Part shown: piece by piece, positions 25,467 through 31,364 of the stretch
Layout of the letters: every line of letters starts with the position of its first letter
How positions within the stretch are numbered: the first letter of the stretch is position 1
Assembly: GCA_964461045.1 (NCBI GenBank)
Contig: CAYWSJ010000041.1
Coordinates: 1 to 31,364, forward strand
DNA length: 31,364 nucleotides
Reading direction: 5' to 3'
DNA from: JAGXLC01 sp964461045
Lineage (GTDB): Bacteria; Bacteroidota; Bacteroidia; Bacteroidales; UBA12077
Position numbers and translations under genes: made by a program
The notes under the pieces: generated by a model
The model's input: the letters and a program-made list of their open reading frames with translations, nothing else
Database searches by the model: none
Told to the model about the DNA's origin: nothing

Positions 25467-26447
25467 ATGAAAGCAAAATTAACTCTCATATTAATACTTA
25501 CAGTGGGAATTTTTTTTCAAAGTTATTCTCAACAGATGCCTTTATTTAGTCAATACAAGAAGAACCAGTTTTTCTTTAATCCTGCCCTTGCAGGGGCTCA
25601 TGGGTACACTGATATCGCACTTGCTGCCAGAAACCAGTGGCTGGGGTTTAAAAATCCACCACAAACTATGGTGTTAAGCGGCGAAGGAAGACTCCTTAAA
25701 ACTCCTCTTGATGTGGTTAAGAATGTGTTTGGAAAAAAGAAGGTTGTTGACAGGGATAAAGGGAATGTAGGAATTGGAGGTGCTGTATTTGCAGATGATA
25801 ATGCAGCAATTAGCCGGGTGGGTGCTAAAGCTTGTTATGCCTACCACATTAAGTTGCCAGAATTGTCACAGGTTTCTTTTGGCTTGTCCTTTTCAGGTTA
25901 CCAGATGAAAATAGATAGAAAAGAGCTAAAAGTGGAAGAGGCTGGCGACCCATTGATGAATCAATTTCGACCTTCTTACGCTGTGGATTTTACTGCAGGT
26001 GTTTTCTATATGAAAAAGGATCAGTTTTATACAGGGATATCCTGTGAAAATGCCATTCAGACAATTAATCTAGTTCGCAGAAAATATCAAAACAAAGCCT
26101 TGCGTCATTATTATTTGGTGGGTGGCTATACCTTTTACCTGACTGAAGATTATCGTTTGGAGACATCTACAATTATGCAATTTAATGAGCAGGCTATTCC
26201 TTTAATGGAGACTGATGCTTCCATAAGATTGAACCACAGGAATAAATGGTGGTTCGGAATATCATACAGGACAACCAACGATCTTATCTTTATGGGAGGG
26301 GTTACATTTAACAGTTTTTTGATTGGATACAGTTTTGATTATGGCATGGGTAAGTTGATTACTCATACCTATGGATCACATGAAATATCAATACTTTACA
26401 GACTAGGTTCAGACAAGCGCAAATTCAGATGGAGAGACAGGTATTAA
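25467..26447 (+). CDS. PorP/SprF family type IX secretion membrane protein
   Basis: This 326-residue outer-membrane beta-barrel has a signal peptide (to about 21, FQSYS). The family opening is QQMPLFSQYKKNQFFFNPAL, followed by GYTDIALAARNQWLGF, and the strands continue to IGYSFDYGMGKL and SHEISILYRLG at the end. PorP/SprF proteins bind type B C-terminal domains and help to secrete and anchor their partner at the cell surface. The ATG at 25467 is preferred over the TTG at 25461. The gene sits between a type-B-CTD protein and the giant mosaic protein, with gaps of 10 and 16 bp, so all three are probably one operon. Confidence 0.93.
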   Translation: MKAKLTLILILTVGIFFQSYSQQMPLFSQYKKNQFFFNPALAGAHGYTDIALAARNQWLGFKNPPQTMVLSGEGRLLKTPLDVVKNVFGKKKVVDRDKGNVGIGGAVFADDNAAISRVGAKACYAYHIKLPELSQVSFGLSFSGYQMKIDRKELKVEEAGDPLMNQFRPSYAVDFTAGVFYMKKDQFYTGISCENAIQTINLVRRKYQNKALRHYYLVGGYTFYLTEDYRLETSTIMQFNEQAIPLMETDASIRLNHRNKWWFGISYRTTNDLIFMGGVTFNSFLIGYSFDYGMGKLITHTYGSHEISILYRLGSDKRKFRWRDRY

Positions 26448-26463
26448 TATAAAATAACATTAA

Positions 26464-29400
26464 ATGCTAAAGAAAAAAATGAACAGCATAAAGGACATAT
26501 ACAAACTATTCTTCACTATCCTGGTAGCATTGGCTGCCTTTAATACAGTTCACGGACAACAGCAACAGGAGTTGTGCCCCGGCGACACAGCCATATTCCG
26601 TCTGCAGGGATACAAGGCGGGCGACATCTCCTGGCAAAAGTCACCCGGACAGGCTCAATGGCATGACATCAACGACGTAGAAGATACCACCTGCAAAATC
26701 GTCGTGCAGGAAAGTATGTATTATCGGGCAAAAGTACTCCAGGGAACTTGTGATCCGTTCTATTCGGAAGTTTATGAAATTAATGCTTTGCCATTACCAA
26801 TACCTGCCATTGCTGGAACTGACATTACCGACGCCTGCGTACCGGTTCAGCTCAACGCCAATACGCCTTCAAATGGCTCAGGCCAGTGGAGTATTATCAC
26901 CGGAAGCGGCGGAAGTTTTGTTGATGAAGCAAACGCGACGACCAACTTTTCAGGAAACCCCGGGGAGACATACTCCCTCCAGTGGGCCATCTCTACACCT
27001 TGCGATACCTCAAGGGACACGGTGAATGTCAGTTTTATGGAAGCGCCCTCCACAGCAGACGCAGGTACTGATACTACAGATGCCTGCGTGCCGGTTCAGC
27101 TAAACGCCAATGCGCCTTCCAATGGCTCAGGCCAGTGGAGTATTGTCACCGGAAGCGGCGGAAGTTTTAATGATGAAGTAAACCCAACAACCAACTTTTC
27201 AGGAAACCCCGGTGAAACATACACTCTGCAGTGGGCTATTTCTACTGCCTGCGATACTGCAAGGGACACTGTAAATGTCAGCTTTTTGGAAGCGCCCACC
27301 CCAGCAGACGCAGGTACTGATACTACCGACGCCTGCGTACCGGTTCAGCTAAACGCCAATACACCCTCAAATGGCTCAGGCCAGTGGAATATTATCACCG
27401 GAAGCGGCGGAAGTTTTGATGATGAAGTAAACCCAACAACCAACTTTTCAGGAAACCCCGGTGAAACATACACTCTGCAGTGGGCTATTTCTACTGCCTG
27501 CGATACTGCAAGGGACACTGTGAATGTCAGCTTTTTGGAAGCACCCACCACAGCAGACGCGGGAACTGATACTACAGATGCCTGCGTGCCGGTTCAGCTA
27601 AACGCCAATACGCCTTCAAATGGCTCAGGCCGATGGAGCATTCTTTCCGGTGAAGGTGGTAGTTTTTCTGATTCCAGTCATTCGCAGACCCAATTCCATG
27701 GCATACCTGATTCTACCTACACCTTAGAGTGGTCGATTTCTACACAGTGCGATACCTCAAGGGACCAGGTGGTGGTGAACTTTGCACCTGAGATAAATGC
27801 CAATTTTAGTGCTAATAATTTTGTTGTAGTTAAAGGAGATACTATAAAGTTTATGGACCAATCTACAGGAAATCCAGTTAGTTGGAATTGGGAACTAGAC
27901 AACGATAGTGTTATTACAAAACAAAATTTTTCATATGTATATGATTCAATAGGTATACATAAAGTAAAACTTATTGTTTCAAATAATTGTGGAATAGATT
28001 CAATTACAAAATATATTACTGTTATAGAAAAAGCAAAAGGCTGGACACATGAAAATTTCGATATAGCAGGAAGCAGGAATTATGAAACAAATTATCTATC
28101 AGCGCAGGAAAATATGTCTCTAAAATGGGAAAAAGATATAACAAATATTAATAATCGAAATATACTTACAGGGGATGTAAATGGTAATAGTTCTTTAGAG
28201 TATGTGACAGTACAGGATAATTTTCTCTATATATTATCAAGTGATGGGAACATTATATTATCTCAGGATATTAAGGCCTCAGGGATGGAAAGGGCAAATG
28301 TCTATATGTTAGAGGATATTGATAGCGATAGTCTTTTAGATATAGGCATTGGCTATGGGAATGGTTATTATAGTGATAGTAGTGATGTTATAAAGGCAAA
28401 AATATTTGATGGTACAGGAAGCATATTAAAGGAATTTAGAAAAAAGGCCAACAATGGAGGTAAACTAGTTCCTATAACTATAACAGGAGAAAAAATGATT
28501 ATGGGACAGTCTTGCGGTTATGGAAGAAATCCAAGAGGTTTTTCAAGCTGGAACTTGTCTAATGAAAATGAAGATTGGTATTTTGAAGTAGGCCCACCAT
28601 TTCGTAGTTATTCTATTGCAGATGCAGATGATGATGATATATTAGAATTGCTTCAAGGTGGTTATACTGTTCATAATGGTTCAAGTGGAAATGGGACAAA
28701 TGATGGAAATTGTTTTACCATAATGCTCGATGAAGAAGGAAACAAGGAGTTGATTCAAAAGTATGACCAAGGTGATCACGATGGTGTATTAGAAGATTAT
28801 TTTATAAAATTTTCAAATAACTTTGCTTTTAAGATAGTTACTTTGAAAGGGTATGATAAATATTACCATGGAACTTCAAAAATTCATGTTAAAGATTTAG
28901 ATGGTAACTATCAAGAGACAATAACTGGATTAAATAATGCCAAATGGAATATTGCCTGGGCTGATATTGATAAAGATGAAGAAAAAGAAATTATAGCTTC
29001 TAATTTTAATAATAATAAATGTGATTTATATGTTCTCAATAAAAACTTAAATCTACAAGATTCAATGAGTTTTAATCAAAGATATTACGTAAATGCGATA
29101 ACAGACCTTGATGGCGATAGTAATATAGAAATAATAACATCTTCCAAAAATAAAATCATTGTCTATGATGCTCAGTTAAATGAGAAATTTACATGGGAAT
29201 CAACAAATAATGAGGAAATTCAAATAAGTAGTGTTATTGTTTCGGATACAGATAATAATGGTTTAATTGAAATAGGGGGGCTTACTGACAAAAGAATATT
29301 TGTGTTAGAAGGTAATATTAATCCTCCAACCGCCGACTTCACAGCCGACACCACAACCATCCAGGTTGGCGACACGGTAAACTTCACCGACCTGTCCGCC

Positions 29401-31239
29401 GGCAACCCCACAAGCTGGAGCTGGGACTTCGGCGAAGGCAATACCAGCAACATGCAGCATCCTTCGCACGCCTACGATTCGGCAGGAACCTACACCGTGG
29501 AACTGATAGTTTCTAACAGTAATGGTTCGGATACGGCAACAAAAACAGATTACATTACTGTCAATTCAATGGATACTTCCAACATAACTCCCTGCGACTG
29601 GAACAATGACACCTTGTTCACAGACTCCAGGGATGGACAAAACTACAAACAAACGCAAATAGGCGACCAGTGCTGGATGGCGGAAAATCTGAATTATGAC
29701 CAAAGTTCTTATGGCAATGACTATTGCTATGATAACAACTCATCCAACTGCGATACGTACGGGCGCCTATACGATTGGGCTGCCGTTATGCAAGGAGAAA
29801 GCAGCAGCAATAGCAACCCTAGTGATGTGCAGGGCGTGTGCCCTGATGGATTTCATGTGCCAAGTGATGAGGAGTGGAAAAAACTGGAAATGCAATTAGG
29901 TATGAGCCAATCAGAAGCAGATTATGCTGGCTGGAGAGGAACGAATGAAGGAAGTAAACTGGCCGGAAATGCTTCTCTCTGGGCTGATGGAGATTTGGAA
30001 AATAATTCAGAATTTGGCAATTCAGGCTTCACAGCTCTTCCGGGTGGCTACCTTTACCACAATGGAGGTTTCGGCTACATTGGTTACGACGGATTCTGGT
30101 GGTCTTCTACGGAGGGCTCGTCGACGGGTGCTTGGACCCGGTACCTGAGCTACGACCTCAGCAGTGTACGCCGATTCAACGACGATAAGGAGTCTGGTTT
30201 TTCGGTTCGTTGCGTCAGGGACACTTTAACAACTTCTTTACCAATCGCCGACTTCACAGCCGACACCACAACCATCCAGGTTGGCGACACGGTAAACTTC
30301 ACCGACCTGTCCGCCGGCAACCCCACAAGCTGGAGCTGGGACTTCGGCGAAGGCAATACCAGCAACATGCAGCATCCTTCGCACGCCTACGATTCGGCAG
30401 GAACCTACACCGTGGAACTGATAGTTTCTAACAGTAATGGTTCGGATACGGCAACAAAAACGAATTATATTACGGTCGACTCTTGCGGGGCCTGTGATAT
30501 AGAAATGGTTACTGTCTCCGGCGGCACCTTCGAAATGGGCTGCACCAGTGAGCAAAACAATTGCCACAGTGATGAAACACCGGTACATACGGTAACTGTA
30601 GACGATTTCCAGATTAGCAAATACGAAATTACCAACCAGCAGTATGCCGATTTCATGAACGAGATTGGAGCCGGCAGCGATGGCAGTTATAATGGTACAG
30701 AATACCTTGACATGGACGACAGCGATTGCGAGATTGATTATTCCGGCGGGCAATTTGTGCCTGAAAGTGGTCAGGAAAACCATCCGGTAATAGAGGTAAC
30801 CTGGTATGGTGCCAAAGCCTTTTGTGAGCATTGTGGCGGCCGCCTGCCCACGGAAGCTGAGTGGGAGTTTGCTGCCCGTGGTGGCAACAGTGCCACAGCC
30901 ACCCTTTATGCAGGCAGCGACAATATAGACGATGTAGCCTGGTACTCTGGCAACTCAGGAGGGCATACGCACGAGGTTGGCACCAAATCGCCCAACGAGC
31001 TGGGGATATATGACATGAGCGGAAATGCATATGAATGGTGTAACGATTGGTACAGCAGCGATTATTACAGCAACAGTCCCCAGGATAACCCACAGGGTCC
31101 TTCTTCAGGCTCCGACTGCGTTTTACGCGGCGGCAGTTGGTTCTACAGCGCTGAGGCCTGCCGGGTTGCCTATAGGTTCAACGGCTCCCCGGGCATCAGC
31201 CACGACGACTTCGGTTTCCGCATCGTGGTTGTCCCATAG
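26464..31239 (+). CDS. Giant mosaic surface protein: tandem repeats, PKD, FG-GAP-like, FISUMP and FGE-like C-type-lectin domains
   Basis: This 1591-residue protein has a signal peptide (to about 31, VHGQ). In order it carries an Ig-like segment (about 35-115), four 83-residue repeats (about 117-442), PKD1 (446-525) and an FG-GAP/VCBS-like region (526-955: GDVNGNSSLEY, EDIDSDSLLDIG, TDLDGDSNIEI). These are followed by PKD2 (957-1036), a FISUMP domain (1043-1253: CWMAENLNYD, YDWAAVM, CPDGFHVPSDEEW, GFSVRCVRD), PKD3 (1262-1340) and an FGE/sulfatase-modifying-factor-like domain (1347-1591: MVTVSGGTFEMGC, YEITNQQYADFMN, GRLPTEAEWEFAARGG, GFRIVVVP). The FGE catalytic Cys pair is absent: the SWLC-type position reads SWFY. 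A binding role is therefore more likely than enzyme activity. No T9SS sorting domain ends the protein. It follows porP by 16 bp. Confidence 0.88.
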   Translation: MLKKKMNSIKDIYKLFFTILVALAAFNTVHGQQQQELCPGDTAIFRLQGYKAGDISWQKSPGQAQWHDINDVEDTTCKIVVQESMYYRAKVLQGTCDPFYSEVYEINALPLPIPAIAGTDITDACVPVQLNANTPSNGSGQWSIITGSGGSFVDEANATTNFSGNPGETYSLQWAISTPCDTSRDTVNVSFMEAPSTADAGTDTTDACVPVQLNANAPSNGSGQWSIVTGSGGSFNDEVNPTTNFSGNPGETYTLQWAISTACDTARDTVNVSFLEAPTPADAGTDTTDACVPVQLNANTPSNGSGQWNIITGSGGSFDDEVNPTTNFSGNPGETYTLQWAISTACDTARDTVNVSFLEAPTTADAGTDTTDACVPVQLNANTPSNGSGRWSILSGEGGSFSDSSHSQTQFHGIPDSTYTLEWSISTQCDTSRDQVVVNFAPEINANFSANNFVVVKGDTIKFMDQSTGNPVSWNWELDNDSVITKQNFSYVYDSIGIHKVKLIVSNNCGIDSITKYITVIEKAKGWTHENFDIAGSRNYETNYLSAQENMSLKWEKDITNINNRNILTGDVNGNSSLEYVTVQDNFLYILSSDGNIILSQDIKASGMERANVYMLEDIDSDSLLDIGIGYGNGYYSDSSDVIKAKIFDGTGSILKEFRKKANNGGKLVPITITGEKMIMGQSCGYGRNPRGFSSWNLSNENEDWYFEVGPPFRSYSIADADDDDILELLQGGYTVHNGSSGNGTNDGNCFTIMLDEEGNKELIQKYDQGDHDGVLEDYFIKFSNNFAFKIVTLKGYDKYYHGTSKIHVKDLDGNYQETITGLNNAKWNIAWADIDKDEEKEIIASNFNNNKCDLYVLNKNLNLQDSMSFNQRYYVNAITDLDGDSNIEIITSSKNKIIVYDAQLNEKFTWESTNNEEIQISSVIVSDTDNNGLIEIGGLTDKRIFVLEGNINPPTADFTADTTTIQVGDTVNFTDLSAGNPTSWSWDFGEGNTSNMQHPSHAYDSAGTYTVELIVSNSNGSDTATKTDYITVNSMDTSNITPCDWNNDTLFTDSRDGQNYKQTQIGDQCWMAENLNYDQSSYGNDYCYDNNSSNCDTYGRLYDWAAVMQGESSSNSNPSDVQGVCPDGFHVPSDEEWKKLEMQLGMSQSEADYAGWRGTNEGSKLAGNASLWADGDLENNSEFGNSGFTALPGGYLYHNGGFGYIGYDGFWWSSTEGSSTGAWTRYLSYDLSSVRRFNDDKESGFSVRCVRDTLTTSLPIADFTADTTTIQVGDTVNFTDLSAGNPTSWSWDFGEGNTSNMQHPSHAYDSAGTYTVELIVSNSNGSDTATKTNYITVDSCGACDIEMVTVSGGTFEMGCTSEQNNCHSDETPVHTVTVDDFQISKYEITNQQYADFMNEIGAGSDGSYNGTEYLDMDDSDCEIDYSGGQFVPESGQENHPVIEVTWYGAKAFCEHCGGRLPTEAEWEFAARGGNSATATLYAGSDNIDDVAWYSGNSGGHTHEVGTKSPNELGIYDMSGNAYEWCNDWYSSDYYSNSPQDNPQGPSSGSDCVLRGGSWFYSAEACRVAYRFNGSPGISHDDFGFRIVVVP
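26812..27789 (+). repeat. Four tandem 249-bp coding repeats
   Basis: Units begin at 26812, 27061, 27310 and 27559, exactly 249 bp (83 codons) apart. Each encodes AGTDTTDACVPVQLNAN, SNGSGQWSI, NFSGNPGETY and CDTARDTVNVSF-like motifs, with two conserved Cys. Units 2 and 3 are almost identical at nucleotide level. The fourth has diverged in its second half. Confidence 0.95.
29331..29546 (+). repeat. 216-bp perfect direct repeat, copy 1 (PKD2)
   Basis: This stretch is identical, base for base, to 30246-30461. It encodes a PKD domain (FTDLSAGNPTSWSWDFGEGN). It precedes the FISUMP domain. Confidence 0.97.
30091..30222 (+). other. End of FISUMP domain, variable-region-like
   Basis: After WWSSTE, the positions that are surface-loop residues in C-type-lectin-fold FISUMP proteins are mostly encoded by NNY codons (GGC, GGT, ACC, TAC, AGC, GAC, CTC, CGC, TTC, AAC, GAC, GAT). 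The frame residues (W, R, V, K, GFSVRC) are conventional. A few NNG codons (TCG, TCG, ACG, CTG) break the pattern. Confidence 0.35.
30246..30461 (+). repeat. 216-bp perfect direct repeat, copy 2 (PKD3)
   Basis: The second copy lies 915 bp (305 codons) after the first, in the same frame. It separates the FISUMP domain from the FGE-like domain. Confidence 0.97.
31129..31233 (+). other. Candidate DGR variable region at the gene's 3' end
   Basis: Between GGSW and GFRIV, every loop position is an NNY codon: TTC TAC AGC, GCC, TAT, TTC AAC GGC TCC, then ATC, AGC, CAC GAC GAC TTC. The intervening framework codons are ordinary (GAG, CGG, GTT, AGG, CCG). This is what adenine mutagenesis of AAY codons in a template repeat would leave. 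No template repeat or reverse transcriptase is in the window. Confidence 0.4.
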
Positions 31240-31268
31240 TTCAACCTGAGCTCAATGAGCTTTAGGCA

Positions 31269-31347
31269 TTGCAGCCTGTGTAGCGGAATACCCCTGTGGA
31301 ATAAGGCGGAGCCAATTCCACAGGGTATGAAGCGAAACCGGCTGCAA
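31269..31347. other. Large hairpin downstream of the giant surface protein gene
   Basis: An outer stem TTGCAGCC (31269-31276)/GGCTGCAA (31340-31347) encloses an inner stem. In the inner stem ATACCCCTGTGGAAT (31288-31302) pairs with ATTCCACAGGGTAT (31315-31328), with one bulged C and a 12-nt loop. No T-run follows within the window. It begins 30 bp after the stop codon. Confidence 0.75.
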
Positions 31348-31364
31348 GCCAATAAAGCGAATTA

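Noticed and set aside
26812..27789. CRISPR array or non-coding satellite
   Set aside because: The period is 249 bp with no spacer structure, and all units are in one open frame encoding a conserved 83-residue module.
30238..31093. Long antisense ORFs opposite the FGE-like domain
   Set aside because: They are shadows of a strongly supported gene, with low-complexity Cys/His/Arg-rich translations and no family resemblance.
30501..31239. Functional formylglycine-generating enzyme (sulfatase activator)
   Set aside because: The catalytic Cys pair of the family is missing (SWFY in place of SWLC-type sequence), no sulfatase is nearby, and the domain ends a multi-domain surface protein.
31240..31364. 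DGR template repeat or start of a reverse transcriptase gene
   Set aside because: No near-copy of the variable-like segment and no coding frame for a reverse transcriptase can be seen in the 125 bp after the stop.

Overview
The window is chromosomal DNA from a member of the Bacteroidota, most likely an anaerobic or microaerophilic, gliding or surface-associated, Bacteroidales/Marinilabiliales-like organism. Four things support this. Several intergenic regions carry the Bacteroidota promoter pattern (TTTG-like -33 box, 19-21 bp spacer, TAnnTTTG -7 box). There are type IX secretion (T9SS) sorting domains of both type A and type B. The families DUF4290, DUF5686 and PorP/SprF are typical of the phylum. 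HydE, a [FeFe]-hydrogenase maturase, points to hydrogen metabolism.

Positions 1-19.4 kb are mostly housekeeping. They hold the 3' end of endonuclease V, hydE, tRNA-His(GTG), an EF-G paralogue that lacks the catalytic switch-II histidine (FusA2 type), a secreted type-B-CTD protein, a UvrD/PcrA helicase, DUF4290-murA (MurA has Asp in place of the fosfomycin-target Cys), grpE-dnaJ, a small lipoprotein, a pseudouridine synthase with a DUF5686 outer-membrane protein, uvrB, and a Blc-like lipocalin. A near-perfect 24-bp-arm palindrome lies between uvrB and the lipocalin.

Positions 19.5-31.3 kb look like one accessory surface module, all on the + strand. It starts with a LytS-type histidine kinase whose periplasmic sensor resembles an FG-GAP/VCBS propeller. 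This overlaps a response regulator with a LuxR/NarL-type output domain. Next come a short T9SS type A protein with a tail-fibre-like secreted protein, then a three-gene operon: SprB-repeat/type-B-CTD protein, PorP/SprF, and a 1591-residue mosaic surface protein. Two TACTCAT-type hairpins lie in the intergenic regions ahead of these two gene groups and are candidate operators for the regulator.

The 1591-residue protein is the most unusual object here. It has four 83-residue tandem repeats, three PKD domains, an FG-GAP-like region, a FISUMP domain and a C-terminal formylglycine-generating-enzyme (FGE)-like domain. The last two belong to the C-type-lectin-fold group that diversity-generating retroelements (DGRs) commonly diversify. 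The last 100 bp of the gene have the NNY codon pattern expected of a DGR variable region, and a large hairpin follows the stop codon. No reverse transcriptase or template repeat lies in the window, which ends 125 bp after the stop, so this remains a hypothesis. The FISUMP domain lies between two 216-bp perfect direct repeats whose 915-bp spacing is a whole number of codons, so recombination between them could remove it cleanly.
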